Below the pieces are notes generated by a model that was not told the origin of the DNA, made no database searches, and worked only from the letters and a program-made list of their open reading frames with translations. From assembly GCF_002788215.1 (NCBI RefSeq), contig NZ_CP024845.1, forward strand, positions 1 through 64,000: a stretch of DNA of 64,000 nt, given 5' to 3'. Origin of the DNA: Halohasta litchfieldiae (GTDB lineage: Archaea > Halobacteriota > Halobacteria > Halobacteriales > Haloferacaceae). Position numbers and translations under genes: made by a program. This document shows, one piece after another, positions 1 to 9,011 of the stretch (the first letter of the stretch is position 1; each line of letters starts with the position of its first letter).

Positions 1-44
1 TTCCCATACCCTTATCATGATGGGACTAATACCATAGGGTGTTG

Positions 45-326
45 ATGAGTCATTCGGTCATCGAAGATGTTGAGGATCGTATTGAAAACCGTATCATCCG
101 ACGGAAGATCATCAAGACCAATGACTCACAGTATGCAAGTGGGTACCGCTACGCGTTCCACTACGGCTACACAGACGGACGTGGTACCATCCTCCGTTAC
201 GACAACGAGAATGAAACCGTCGGTCGACACGAGTGCCATACGTCAGACGGCGTCACCGAAATCGAGTTTCCAGGGATGATGGAACTCCGTGACCGATTCA
301 TCGACGAAATCAAAGACCAACCATGA
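45..326 (+). CDS. TumE-family (DUF6516-like) toxin
   Basis: About 94 residues. The central pattern HYGYTDG...LRYDNENE followed by GRHECHT and IEFPGM matches the small TumE/DUF6516 proteins that haloarchaea and bacteria encode next to a small HTH protein. The family is annotated as the toxin half of a type II toxin-antitoxin pair; its molecular target is not settled. An in-frame GTG lies at 39, but ATG 45 gives the usual N-terminus. The stop overlaps the start of the next gene by 4 bases, so the two are translationally coupled. Family assignment is from motif memory; no catalytic residues are known to me. Confidence 0.72.
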   Translation: MSHSVIEDVEDRIENRIIRRKIIKTNDSQYASGYRYAFHYGYTDGRGTILRYDNENETVGRHECHTSDGVTEIEFPGMMELRDRFIDEIKDQP

Positions 327-751
327 CCGAAAATACGCTCAAAATCACGTTTCAGCAGGCAGAACAGCATCGCCAAGCGGCGCGTGAACGGTTGCGCCGA
401 GCCGAAGCCGGTGACACAGACGGTGCGGTAGACCAGGACGCGCGCTTCATCATCAATTTCGAAGAGTTCGACGATATCGCCCGACTCATGCGTACGTCGA
501 ATCTTGAACTTATTGAGGCAATTGTCTCTGCGGAGCCAGCAAGTATCCGCCAATTAGCTGAGACTGTCGACCGCGACTATCGGGAAGTTCATCGCAACCT
601 CGGTGAGCTTGAATCGCTTGGCGTAATCGAGTTCAAGGACGACGGGTCGCGCAAGAAACCAATCCTCCGCGGTGATACCGAGAACATTGATTTCTCGATT
701 CGCTTTCCTCGGTCTACGGATCGCAGTGGGATTTCGGGTGTATCTGCGTAG
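323..751 (+). CDS. TumA-like HTH antitoxin/regulator
   Basis: 142 residues. A helical N-terminus with an Arg/Glu-rich stretch is followed by a winged helix-turn-helix near residues 55-110 (motif SIRQLAETVDRDYREVHRNL, then a GVIEF wing). Its ATG overlaps the stop of the TumE-like gene, the standard layout for this toxin-antitoxin pair, so it is inferred to be the antitoxin and to repress the shared promoter. The region before the first gene carries the imperfect inverted repeat ACCCTTAT / CCATAGGGT (about 8-40), a possible operator. It could instead be a stand-alone MarR-like regulator. Confidence 0.7.
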   Translation: MTENTLKITFQQAEQHRQAARERLRRAEAGDTDGAVDQDARFIINFEEFDDIARLMRTSNLELIEAIVSAEPASIRQLAETVDRDYREVHRNLGELESLGVIEFKDDGSRKKPILRGDTENIDFSIRFPRSTDRSGISGVSA

Positions 752-859
752 TACATTCGATTGCCTGATATCCGTAGGTCTGGACCAATCAGGCAATAAA
801 TATCACTTCCATTGAGGCTACTAGTAGATTTTCGCCCGGTAGTGTTCCAGTCGACGCGA

Positions 860-1369
860 TCAGAAAGCGCCGAGCGCCATGCCAACCCAGCCAGTGGTCA
901 CGAGAATACCGAGGCCGAACAGTCCGCTGTTGGCCAGTCTGTTGTCGGCCCGTGCCAGCGAGACCGAGAACGTCCGCTTCGACAGCGGCCACAAATAGTT
1001 CACGCCCGCCGGAGTCAGCGTGTCGCCGATCAGATGGGCGATAACGGTCAGTGCGCCAATGGCAAAGCCGATTTCGGGCAGTCCAAACCCGTCTCCGAGA
1101 CCGAGGTCGAAACTGAGCGCGACAACACGCTCGGCAATCAACCCGATAGCCCAGCCGATGCCACCGATGAGAGCGGCGAACAGTAGCGAGTGGGTTGGGC
1201 CACGGTGTTCGATCAACGGGAGACGATGGTCGACGTCGGGCAACATCGCGAACCAAATCATCACGCCGCCGGTGATGGCTGCGAGGATGGGCGAGCCGAC
1301 CCCGACGAGCGCGTAGCCAATCGGCGCGAACACGAGCATCGAGACGCCAAGATGGCCTTTCCGATACAT
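860..1369 (-). CDS. YdjM/DUF457-family membrane-bound metal-dependent hydrolase
   Basis: 169 residues with four to five hydrophobic segments. Metal-ligand motifs of the LexA-regulated YdjM family are visible: GHLG near residue 5, DVDH near 46, HRGPTHS near 56 and HLIGD near 112. These proteins are integral membrane proteins predicted to act as phospholipase-C-like metal-dependent hydrolases; the substrate is unknown. Start is ATG at 1369. It stands alone, with the converging TumE/TumA operon on one side and divergent eIF1A on the other. Confidence 0.8.
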   Translation of the reverse strand: MYRKGHLGVSMLVFAPIGYALVGVGSPILAAITGGVMIWFAMLPDVDHRLPLIEHRGPTHSLLFAALIGGIGWAIGLIAERVVALSFDLGLGDGFGLPEIGFAIGALTVIAHLIGDTLTPAGVNYLWPLSKRTFSVSLARADNRLANSGLFGLGILVTTGWVGMALGAF

Positions 1370-1522
1370 ACAGTCGGCTATCAGTCACTCAGTAAAAGCA
1401 GTTCGACTCCGGGATGGATGAGGTGCCCGAATCGACAGCCAGCACTGTGCTATGTGGGGAGTCGACATGCGAGACCGACGCAGGATGCTACTCTTTAACT
1501 GTTGGCGGTGCGTACTACGTGT

Positions 1523-1807
1523 GTGTCTGAAGAATCAGGGAGGAAGAACCTCCGCATGCCAAACGATGACGAAATGTTTGCAGTCGTCACCGACATGCTC
1601 GGCGCTGGCCGGGTCCGACTTCGGTGTAACGACGGGAAAGAACGCATGGGCCGCATTCCGGGACGAATGCGGTTCCGAACGTGGATCAACGAGGACGATG
1701 TCGTGCTCATCGAGCCGTGGGACTGGCAAGACGAGAAGGCCGACGTCGAGTGGCGTTACGACAGCCAAGACGCCCAACAGCTCCGCGAAGAAGGTCACAT
1801 CAACTAA
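1523..1807 (+). CDS. Translation initiation factor aIF1A
   Basis: 94 residues with an OB-fold S1-like domain. Recognisable motifs are [18 protein letters not shown] at the N-terminus, ARIPG-like GRIPGRMRF in the middle and [18 protein letters not shown] near residue 60. It binds the small ribosomal subunit and promotes scanning and initiator tRNA placement. GTG at 1523 is chosen because it gives the MSEESGRKN start usual for haloarchaeal eIF1A; TTG at 1502 would add seven residues not found in the family. Haloarchaea often have two copies. Confidence 0.93.
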   Translation: MSEESGRKNLRMPNDDEMFAVVTDMLGAGRVRLRCNDGKERMGRIPGRMRFRTWINEDDVVLIEPWDWQDEKADVEWRYDSQDAQQLREEGHIN

Positions 1808-1863
1808 TACTCCGTTGTCGTTCTACTGCACGTCGAACTGTCGAGCCCCGGCTCTTTGACTCC

Positions 1864-4083
1864 TTACTCGTCGCTACGCGTCGTCGTCTGAATCGGTGCG
1901 CCAACGCTGTCGCCACCCATCGGTCTGGTCCTCGATGCGCTGGCGGTCGCGGATCGGTCGGCAGCCGCAGCGTTGGCATCCGCAAGCGATGGGAACGACA
2001 GCGTCACGACCGAACCACGGGGGTCGGTGTTCTCGATGGCCAGCTCGCCGTCCATCCCCTCGACAATCCATTTGACGAGCCACAGCCCCAGTCCGCTGAT
2101 ATGTTCGAGCGGTGTCTCGATGCCAGCAGTGATCACTCGCTGTTCGGCCTCGGGAACCCCCGGGCCGTTGTCGCTGACGGTGAGTTCGACCCGGTCGGTC
2201 TCCGGACAGTGAGTGACGACAACGTCGACCTCCGGCGTCTCGCTGTCGTTGTGTTCGACTGCGTTCTCGATGAGGTTGGTGACCGCCGACCGGATCAGCG
2301 TATCACCTAGGATCGAAGCGTTCTCAACCCGGGTTCGAATCTCGGTGTCCGGATACGTTTCGTGGATCGACTGCACCTCGTCTTCGACGATTCGCGAGAG
2401 ATCGATCCGCTTGAGTTCCTGATCACGGCCATGGAGCCGCTGGTCGATCTTCCGGACTTTTTCGCCGAGGCGTACCAGATTGCTCGCCTTCTGTTCGATG
2501 GTCTCGGCATGTCGACCGCGCTTGGCATCGAGCGTCTCGGTAAGGATTTCGGCGTGGCCGACCACGACGTTCATATCGTTTCTGAGGTCGTGGCGGAGCA
2601 CGCGGTTCATCACCCGTCGACGCTGTTGATTCTGATAGCGGTCGGTGATGTCACGGATCGTGATAATGACACCGTCGGTTGCCGGTGTCGAGTGACTGCC
2701 GCGAACGGTGGTTTCGACCATCCGCCAGTCGCCATCGTCGGTCTGCACACGGTACTGGGAGTTGATCGTCCGATCACTGTCGGCGACCGCCTCCATTTCG
2801 GCTTCGATTGGCTCGATGTCGTCGGGGTGGAACAGTTCACTGAGGTCCCGGCCGACGAGTTCGAGCTGTGTGTAGGCCAACTCCGGCTCGACCGACGGAC
2901 TCACGTAGCTAATCCGGCCGTCCGGGTCGACAATCGTCACGATGTCGCTCGTGTGTTCGATTACCGCCTGGAACTCCAACTCCTGTTCGCGTTGGGCCGT
3001 GACATCCCGGAACACCAGCAGTTGGCCCTCGACCGAGAGTTCGGCTGGGACCGGTTCGGTGCTGACGATGAACTGGCTCCCGTCGTCGAGACACAGTTCG
3101 ACACCGGATGGATGGGGCCGGAGTTGGGCCTCGCCACCATCGGTCCGCTGAGCCGCCTCCGACTCGGCCGGAGACTCGCTGTCTGGGAGATCATCTCGAT
3201 TGCTGAACTGGAGCAACTGCTCGCCACCGGGGAGTACCGAGGCCGCATCAAGACCGATCACCGGATCGGGCAACAAGAGTTGGCGACGGGCAGCAGTGTT
3301 TGCGATGCGAATTCGGCCCTCGTCGTCGACCAACACGACGCCGTCTTCCATCGTCGACAGCACACGGCCGTGGGCGGTCGGTAGAATGTCGAACAGCCGG
3401 TAGCGGGCACTGCCGAGCAAAATGAGCGTACTAAACAGGCTCAACACCAACGGCGGTCCGTGGATTGCGGCCAGCTCAAAATTAAACAGCTGTTGGACCG
3501 GGCCGAGCAGTGGAACGGCTCCGGCTGCCACCAACACCAACAGCTGTGGATGGTAGGCCGGGTCGGTGTCGCCGAGGGTGCGAATGAGGAACAGTATCGA
3601 CAACACCCCCAGCAGAAACATATAGGTTTGATGAAAGGCGAAGATCGGTTCGAGTGTCGGGAGGACGACGAGTTGGCTGCCGACCATCCCGGTCGTCTCG
3701 CCGCTGACGAACAGTCGGTGGGCCGGCATCGTCAGTGCGGCTCCCAACATGACCACGGGCTCGATAGCCAAGAGCCCGAGGACCGGTCGTGTCAGGAGGG
3801 ACTTCTGGTCGGTGTAGGCAACCACGAAGACGAACCACAGCGTACTGTAGGGAATCAACCCGAGCCACAGCCAGCGCAGTGCGTTGTAACTTTCGGCAGG
3901 GGACGCTATGAGATAGATCGAATAGCCGAAAGCCCAGAGCGCACAGGAGATCGCAACGCCAACAAACGAGTACTGCACTAACTTCGATTGAGTCTCACAC
4001 ACCCGGTAGGAAACGACCGCAAGCACCGTCGAAAGAAGTCCCGACAGTACTGCGAGTTGAAATACCGGGAGCATCGAGTACAT
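1864..4083 (-). CDS. 7TM-PAS-PAS sensor histidine kinase
   Basis: 739 residues. Residues 1-225 hold seven hydrophobic helices matching the histidine-kinase N-terminal 7TM sensor domain (signature near residue 75: RWLWLGLIPYSTLWFVFV). Two PAS domains follow (about 230-350 and 365-485), then a HisKA-type phosphoacceptor (RVLRHDLRNDMNVVVGHAE, near 495) and a HATPase_c domain with N box NLIENAVEHN and G box DNGPGVP. The H box RHDLRNDMN is the haloarchaeal variant. It should signal from the membrane to a response regulator encoded elsewhere. The stimulus is not evident. The C-terminal tail is Ala/Asp-rich and probably disordered. Confidence 0.9.
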   Translation of the reverse strand: MYSMLPVFQLAVLSGLLSTVLAVVSYRVCETQSKLVQYSFVGVAISCALWAFGYSIYLIASPAESYNALRWLWLGLIPYSTLWFVFVVAYTDQKSLLTRPVLGLLAIEPVVMLGAALTMPAHRLFVSGETTGMVGSQLVVLPTLEPIFAFHQTYMFLLGVLSILFLIRTLGDTDPAYHPQLLVLVAAGAVPLLGPVQQLFNFELAAIHGPPLVLSLFSTLILLGSARYRLFDILPTAHGRVLSTMEDGVVLVDDEGRIRIANTAARRQLLLPDPVIGLDAASVLPGGEQLLQFSNRDDLPDSESPAESEAAQRTDGGEAQLRPHPSGVELCLDDGSQFIVSTEPVPAELSVEGQLLVFRDVTAQREQELEFQAVIEHTSDIVTIVDPDGRISYVSPSVEPELAYTQLELVGRDLSELFHPDDIEPIEAEMEAVADSDRTINSQYRVQTDDGDWRMVETTVRGSHSTPATDGVIITIRDITDRYQNQQRRRVMNRVLRHDLRNDMNVVVGHAEILTETLDAKRGRHAETIEQKASNLVRLGEKVRKIDQRLHGRDQELKRIDLSRIVEDEVQSIHETYPDTEIRTRVENASILGDTLIRSAVTNLIENAVEHNDSETPEVDVVVTHCPETDRVELTVSDNGPGVPEAEQRVITAGIETPLEHISGLGLWLVKWIVEGMDGELAIENTDPRGSVVTLSFPSLADANAAAADRSATASASRTRPMGGDSVGAPIQTTTRSDE

Positions 4084-4167
4084 GAATCTGGTCTCTCTTC
4101 ACTGTATCTTACTTTCCAGTTATTAATGCATTGGTTGCGAATATTCTTTTTGAGAACTGTAGACAAT

Positions 4168-5310
4168 TTAAAGCGATAATTCCCGTCCAATTATCAGTCG
4201 CTGTATTTGACTGGTTCCCTCGCCGATCTCCATCAGCTTCGCATCCCGGTAGAACCGCTGTGGAGCGTACTCGGTCATATAGCCGTGGCCGCCGAGTACC
4301 TGAATCGCGCTTTCGGCGACCTCACGGGCGGCTTCCGAGGCATCAAGCTTTGCCAAGGCGGCCGCATTCGTCGTCGACTCCCCGCGGTCGTATTTCCACG
4401 CGGCTTTCCGAGTCAGCAGTCGCGCACGTTCGGTTTTGCGGTACATCTCGACGATCAGATCCCGAACGGCATCGAACTCCGCTATCGGCTGGTCGAACTG
4501 CTCGCGTTCGCCAGCGTACGTTTTGGCGGCCTCGTAGGCACCCTGTGCTAGCCCCGTCGACAGGGCTGCAATCGAGATTCGACCCCCGTCGAGCGTTGTG
4601 AGCGTCTGTGTCCAGCCCTCGCCCGTCTCACCCAGCAGTCGGTCCTCGGGAAGCCGCACGTCGTCGAGGGTGAACGTGCACGTCGGCGAACTGTGGAGAC
4701 CCATCTTGTCCCAAATCTTGGTAATTTCGAAGCCGTCGTCTGCGTGGGGATCGAGAATAAACGTCGAGATGCCGTCGTAACCTGCCTCGGGATCAGTGAC
4801 GGCCTTCAGAATGATCGAATCGGCGACGTTGGCGTTCGTAATAAACTGCTTTGTGCCGTTTATCACCCACTCGTCGCCGTCTTTGACGGCCTGTGTCTGG
4901 AGGTTGGAGGCATCCGAACCGCTTTCGGGTTCGGTGAGCGCCCACGCGCCGAGCGACTCGCCGCGTGCAAGGGGTTCGAGCCAGCGCTCTTTCTGGGCCT
5001 CCGTGCCGAAGGCGTCGAGCGGTTTCGAGGCCAGTGAGGTGTGGGCCGCATACGAGAGGCCAGTACCGCCGGAGACACGGCCAAGCTCCTCGACGACCAG
5101 CGAGTAGGCCTGCTGGCCAGCCCCTCGGCCCCCGTAGGCTTCGCTGATCGGCACGCCCAACAGCCCACGGTCGCCGAGTTCGTCGAAGATCTCGGCCGGA
5201 AACCGTCGGTCGTCCTCGATTTTCTGGGCAATGGGGGCCAGTTCCGCCTCACAGAACGCCCGAACCTCCTCGCGTCGCTCCTGATTTTCCGCGGATAGCT
5301 CGAAATCCAT
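4168..5310 (-). CDS. Acyl-CoA dehydrogenase
   Basis: 380 residues, normal length. FAD-dependent alpha,beta-dehydrogenation of acyl-CoA thioesters; electrons pass to ETF. Visible are the first signature GAWALTEPESGSDASN (FAD/substrate loop), the middle KQFITNA, and the C-terminal signature GGHGYMTEYAPQRFYRDAKL followed by IGEGTSQIQ, which holds the catalytic Glu of the short/branched-chain group. ATG at 5310 is chosen over a GTG at 5355: a TATA-like GTTTATC (complement of 5332-5340) is centred 26 bases upstream, giving a leaderless transcript. Exact chain-length specificity cannot be read from the sequence. Confidence 0.92.
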   Translation of the reverse strand: MDFELSAENQERREEVRAFCEAELAPIAQKIEDDRRFPAEIFDELGDRGLLGVPISEAYGGRGAGQQAYSLVVEELGRVSGGTGLSYAAHTSLASKPLDAFGTEAQKERWLEPLARGESLGAWALTEPESGSDASNLQTQAVKDGDEWVINGTKQFITNANVADSIILKAVTDPEAGYDGISTFILDPHADDGFEITKIWDKMGLHSSPTCTFTLDDVRLPEDRLLGETGEGWTQTLTTLDGGRISIAALSTGLAQGAYEAAKTYAGEREQFDQPIAEFDAVRDLIVEMYRKTERARLLTRKAAWKYDRGESTTNAAALAKLDASEAAREVAESAIQVLGGHGYMTEYAPQRFYRDAKLMEIGEGTSQIQRLIIGRELSL

Positions 5311-5414
5311 ACCGAACAGTGGATCAGCCGACAGATAAACATCCCGAACAACCATAATAATTACTGAACAATCGGGTGGTTGTTTATATACGTCGCGGTC
5401 GTGCGTACGGTCGA

Positions 5415-6227
5415 ATGCGTCTACGCCGCCTGGTCCGCGGCCGGATCGACTGGCCCGAACTGGAGACTGTCATCAAAACCATTGCCGAGCGGTACGACCG
5501 CGATGAGGTCAGCGTCCGGTTTCTGGAGGCTGATAACTGGCTGTCGACGCCGATGGTCGTCGACGAGGACCTGTTCGTGAAGGTCATCAGCAAGCAGAAC
5601 ACGATGGTCCATGCGCTGTTCACGACCGGGCGGAATATCGGGGCCTTCTCAGCCGGGACTGAGGGTTTCTTTGAGTCCTTCCAGACACCCTACGAGATGG
5701 CCCGCCACGAACTGGAGGCGACCCGCGAGATGCGCGAACTCGGCATCAACACCCCCGAACCGGTCGAGGCGTTCGAGGTCGACGGCTTCGGGGTCGTGGT
5801 GCTCGAATATCTCCCCGATTTCAGACCGCTGGACGAACTCGATCCGGAGAGCGAGTTGGGACTGGCAGTCGACTTGTTCGACGCCTTGAAAACGCTCCAC
5901 GACGCCGGGTTGGCCCACGGCGACCTGCGGGCCGAGAACGTCCTCATTTTGGACGCCGAACTGTTCTTTATCGACGCGACGAACGTCAACAGCGAAGGCA
6001 ACAATTCGATTCGATGGTACGATCTAGCCTGTGGACTGGCCGCCCTTGAACCGCTAATCGGTGCGCGGGAGGCCGTCGACGCCGCGCTGGCGGTCTACTC
6101 GGTCGACGAGTTGCTCAATGCGATGGATTTCCTGAGTTTCGTGAAAATCCGCCCTGACCATGATTTCGAGGCCGCCGCGCTGACGAGTGAGATCGAAAAA
6201 CGGGCGACTGATAGTCAGCGCGCCTGA
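5415..6227 (+). CDS. RIO/lipopolysaccharide-kinase-like protein kinase
   Basis: About 270 residues. The C-terminal half has a protein-kinase-like catalytic loop HGDLRAENVL near residue 178 and FIDATN in place of DFG near 195, the pattern of RIO and Kdo/Bud32-like kinases. An N-lobe Lys is likely in LFVKVISKQN (near residue 60). ATG 5415 gives the basic start MRLRRLVRGR; a longer in-frame start at 5376 is possible. A TATA-like TTTATATA sits at 5393-5400, which is closer to this ATG than usual, so start and promoter are not fully consistent. Divergent from the acyl-CoA dehydrogenase. Substrate unknown. Confidence 0.75.
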   Translation: MRLRRLVRGRIDWPELETVIKTIAERYDRDEVSVRFLEADNWLSTPMVVDEDLFVKVISKQNTMVHALFTTGRNIGAFSAGTEGFFESFQTPYEMARHELEATREMRELGINTPEPVEAFEVDGFGVVVLEYLPDFRPLDELDPESELGLAVDLFDALKTLHDAGLAHGDLRAENVLILDAELFFIDATNVNSEGNNSIRWYDLACGLAALEPLIGAREAVDAALAVYSVDELLNAMDFLSFVKIRPDHDFEAAALTSEIEKRATDSQRA

Positions 6228-6273
6228 GTAGCTGCGGTCGCCAGCAGTCCTCCCAACGCTCTTTTTAAGATAC

Positions 6274-6873
6274 CTAGCTAACGATGCTGTCGACAGTCGA
6301 ATTCTCGTCGACGTAGTACTCCCAAATGTACAGTGTTGCAGTCGAGCGATACGGAGCCCAATCCTCGGCACGCGCTCGCATTTCGGGTCGGGACTCATCG
6401 CTGAACAGAGCGGTCATCCCGCGGCGAACCGCCAAATCCTCGACGGGAAAGACATCGGGACGGCCCAGTCCGAAGATGAGCGTCATTTTTGCGGTCCACA
6501 CACCGATGCCCGAGATCTCGGTGAGCGTCTCGATAACGGCGCTATCGCTTTGGCCAGCAAACTGGTCGGTAGTGACCTCCTCTGCTAGGAACCACGTAGC
6601 GACCGCCCGCACGTACTCGACTTTTTGTGGTGAGAGCCCAGCCTCGCGGAGCGTCGACTCCTCGGCGGCCAAGATTCCTTCCGGCGTGATGTCGACCGCG
6701 GCAAACAGGCGTTTGCGAATCGTTCGGGCGGCTTCAGTCGAAATGAGTTGGTTGACAATCGAGATGACCAGTCGTTCGAACAGGTCCTCGGCTGGCTCAA
6801 GGGTCAACTCACCGTAGCTCTCGACAAGGGGTTCCAGCTCCGTCTGCCGCAACTGATCGTGTACGTCGACCAC
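6274..6873 (-). CDS. HhH-GPD DNA glycosylase (AlkA-type, 3-methyladenine)
   Basis: 199 residues. Helix-hairpin-helix-GPD fold: LVISIVNQLISTEAA (near residue 40), then the hairpin LTEISGIGVWTAKMTLIFGL (near 120) and the catalytic Asp in VFPVEDLAVRRG (near 145). It excises alkylated purines for base excision repair. The GTG at 6873 is preferred because upstream in-frame residues look non-coding and hydrophobic; the only in-frame ATG is about 170 bases further upstream and overlaps the neighbouring gene region. Specificity for 3-methyladenine is inferred from family resemblance. Confidence 0.85.
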   Translation of the reverse strand: MVDVHDQLRQTELEPLVESYGELTLEPAEDLFERLVISIVNQLISTEAARTIRKRLFAAVDITPEGILAAEESTLREAGLSPQKVEYVRAVATWFLAEEVTTDQFAGQSDSAVIETLTEISGIGVWTAKMTLIFGLGRPDVFPVEDLAVRRGMTALFSDESRPEMRARAEDWAPYRSTATLYIWEYYVDENSTVDSIVS

Positions 6874-7016
6874 GAGTGGGCTCGGTGTCGAGCACAGAAA
6901 TCGATTGTGTCGTGAGCCATCTAATGTTGGTAAGAAAAAATGACAGAACAAAATAAAGTAAGAATCAAACAACAGAACAACAGAAATTATACCTCTTGGT
7001 AACGTAACCCACACTA

Positions 7017-7514
7017 ATGAGCCAGACGGATTCCCGGGCAGGGACACGACTCACACTCGATCTGTGGCACCCGAACTGCTGGGCGATTGATGCAACAACC
7101 GAAGTTTCAGGAGGTGTGTTGGCCCATGCAATCTACAACACACCCACGACAGATATGCGTTCAGCGTCAGTTAACGGACTTTTTACTGCGTTTGGTGACA
7201 CTGTCGACGAGGTCGAAGCGTTGCTTGACCAGATCGACGCTTCACCACACAGCGGTGAACTGCTGGAACTCCAGGAACGGTTTGGAGCCGGACACGCCGC
7301 GCCGGGCAACGTGGTCCGAGAGTTTTTCCTCGAATACAAACCCGGAGATATGGTCTGTCCCGTGCTGTTAGAACACGGCTTTGTCCACAGTGCCCCAGTC
7401 CGTATCGAAAACGGACGGGAAGTGTGGGAGGTGTGTTTCGCCGGCAACCGTCCCAGTATCGAGCCCTCGCTCGACGGTGTTCGGGAGGATGCCGGTGCTG
7501 ATATCGAAGTCAAG
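7017..7514 (+). pseudogene. N-terminal half of an HTH_10-type regulator, cut by an insertion sequence
   Basis: About 166 residues remain. The N-terminus (LTLDLWHPNCWAIDATTE, then GGVLAHAIYNTP) is typical of haloarchaeal bacterio-opsin-activator-like regulators whose DNA-binding HTH lies at the C-terminus. The reading frame runs into the insertion sequence at 7515 and ends at 7565 within it, so no HTH is left. The far side of the element (from 8708) does not contain the missing C-terminus and does not repeat the target sequence, so the 3' half has been deleted. The stump is probably non-functional as a DNA-binding protein. Confidence 0.75.
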
Positions 7515-7566
7515 GGCTCTGTTGAAATCCTTGAAGATTTACATGTTTGTCGTGTAATTCCATGAG

Positions 7567-8388
7567 ATGAAGACCCTCCCGAAGTCGCAGATTCTCCGTT
7601 TTACTGAGAAGGCGATCCACCTAGCACGCCGAGCAGTCTCTCGATACTCCTCGAAGTTTTCTAAACACCGCTATACACTCCCGCAGCACGTTGTTCTACT
7701 GTGTCTCAAAGTTCGGAAGAACACGACCTATCGTGGTCTGCTTGACGAACTGATCGAGATGCCACGCATTCGTCAAGCTCTTGGATTAACTGAACTACCT
7801 ACGCCATCAACGCTCTGTAAGGCGTTCAATCGGCTTGATATGGCTGTATGGCGTGTTGTATTGACTCTCTCAGCGACGCTACTTCCGACGAGTGGAATCG
7901 TTGGAGTTGATGCGTCAGGGTTCGGCCGCAGTCACGCCTCAAAACATTACACGAAACGGGCTGAACTCACGATTCAGCAGCTCAAAGTGACGCTGTTGGT
8001 AGATACGAAAGTGAACGCAATTCTCGATCTGCACGTGACGACGACACGAAAACACGATAGTCAGATCGCTCCATCGTTGATCAAACGCAACCCCGAGACC
8101 ATCGACATTCTGCTCGGTGACAAAGGCTACGACGACCAGAAGATCAGACGACTTGCCCGTCACCACGAGGTTCGGCCACTGATTAAGCATCGTGAGTTCA
8201 CATCTCTCCACAAGGCATGGAACGCACGCTTAGACGCTGATCTCTACGGACAGAGAAGTCAATCAGAGACGGTCAACTCAACGCTCAAACGAAAGTACGG
8301 TGCCTTCGTTCGCTCCCGACAATGGTGGAAACAGTTCCGTGAACTCGTTCTTAGATGTCTTGTCTACAATATCGACCGAGCCCTCTAA
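7567..8388 (+). CDS. IS5-family DDE transposase (copy 1)
   Basis: 273 residues, full length. DDE residues are visible in GIVGVDASGF (D115), ILLGDKGYDD (second Asp, near 185) and SQSETVNSTLKRKYG (Glu, near 237). The N-terminal part is a helical DNA-binding region (PQHVVLLCLKVRKNTTYRGL). It differs from copy 2 at two residues that I can see: Gly120 here against Asp120 there, directly after the DASGF motif, and Tyr against His in the last ten residues. The frame is open, so this copy may be active unless Gly120 matters. Confidence 0.93.
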   Translation: MKTLPKSQILRFTEKAIHLARRAVSRYSSKFSKHRYTLPQHVVLLCLKVRKNTTYRGLLDELIEMPRIRQALGLTELPTPSTLCKAFNRLDMAVWRVVLTLSATLLPTSGIVGVDASGFGRSHASKHYTKRAELTIQQLKVTLLVDTKVNAILDLHVTTTRKHDSQIAPSLIKRNPETIDILLGDKGYDDQKIRRLARHHEVRPLIKHREFTSLHKAWNARLDADLYGQRSQSETVNSTLKRKYGAFVRSRQWWKQFRELVLRCLVYNIDRAL

Positions 8389-8447
8389 GATCAGTACAGA
8401 GCAAAGGTCCCACAATCGTTATCTCATCAGGCATTAACCCATTATGT

Positions 8448-8621
8448 ATGTCAAAAGTAATTTGGACACTTGCTGTAGCATATGGTCTCGTTGGACTCGG
8501 TCTATTCTACAGTTTAGCAGTAGATTCTAGTGAGCTATTTTTAGCCATGACTACCGTCATCTATGTTCTAATGCTTCCATTAGCATATCTAGTCTATAAA
8601 AAACGGGTTGTAAGTGAGTAA
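8448..8621 (+). CDS. Small two-helix membrane protein carried inside the insertion sequence (copy 1)
   Basis: 57 residues beginning MSKVIWTLAVAYGLVGLG, with two predicted membrane helices separated by a short loop (VDSSEL) and a basic tail (YKKRVVSE). It lies between the transposase gene and the right end of the element, in the same orientation, and is present unchanged in copy 2. Base composition is more AT-rich than the host genes. I do not recognise the family. It may be a passenger gene or a regulator of transposition. Confidence 0.6.
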   Translation: MSKVIWTLAVAYGLVGLGLFYSLAVDSSELFLAMTTVIYVLMLPLAYLVYKKRVVSE

Positions 8622-8812
8622 TCGCTCAAGAAACAGCCAATTCCCACATCTACGTAGCAGCTGTGTCACTGCTAAAAGTGTTAGTTCAATAGGATTTCAA
8701 CAAAGCCTGGTGATATACATACACCATCGTTCTGTCATGGAACGAAAGCAAGATCAGGCCCCGTTCCAGTAGGAAAACCGGCGCCGTCTGGCGATTATAC
8801 TTCCAAAACCAG

Positions 8813-8887
8813 TGGGCGCTGCAGGATTTGAACCCGCGGCAGCTTGGTCCGAAGCCAAGTACTCTGTCCAGGCTGAGCTAAGCGCCC
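8813..8887 (-). tRNA. tRNA-Arg (anticodon TCG)
   Basis: 75 bases on the minus strand. Acceptor stem GGGCGCT pairs with AGCGCCC, discriminator A is encoded, CCA is not. The anticodon stem CTTGG/CCAAG closes a CTTCGGA loop giving TCG, which reads CGA Arg codons. The T-arm has GGTTCAAATCC. It lies about 105 bases beyond the end of insertion-sequence copy 1; no gene is visible between them. Confidence 0.93.
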
Positions 8888-9011
8888 GCACTCGATTATT
8901 CCGAAGCTCCAATAATAAGGGCGTCGGTCTCGTCGCACCCAGTCGACCGGTCACACACAACGTGATTGAGGATCCGCGTCCTTTATTCGGTGACACTCAC
9001 CATCGGGATGT

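Larger units (their letters stand above)
7515..8707 (+). mobile_element. IS5-family insertion sequence, copy 1
   Basis: 1193 bp. The ends are imperfect inverted repeats: GGCTCTGTTGAAATCC at 7515 and the complement of GGCTTTGTTGAAATCC ending at 8707. The same element occurs in opposite orientation at 62633-63825, which fixes both ends. It holds a DDE transposase gene and a small membrane-protein gene. Flanking octamers (AAGTCAAG left, TGGTGATA right) do not match, so there is no target duplication at this copy. The 8-bp duplication of copy 2 fits the ISH1 subgroup of IS5; this subgroup label is an inference. Confidence 0.95.

Noticed and set aside
2362..3384. 340-codon open frame antisense to the histidine kinase.
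   Set aside because: Shadow frame of a GC-rich gene; the minus-strand product has all kinase motifs and this one has none.
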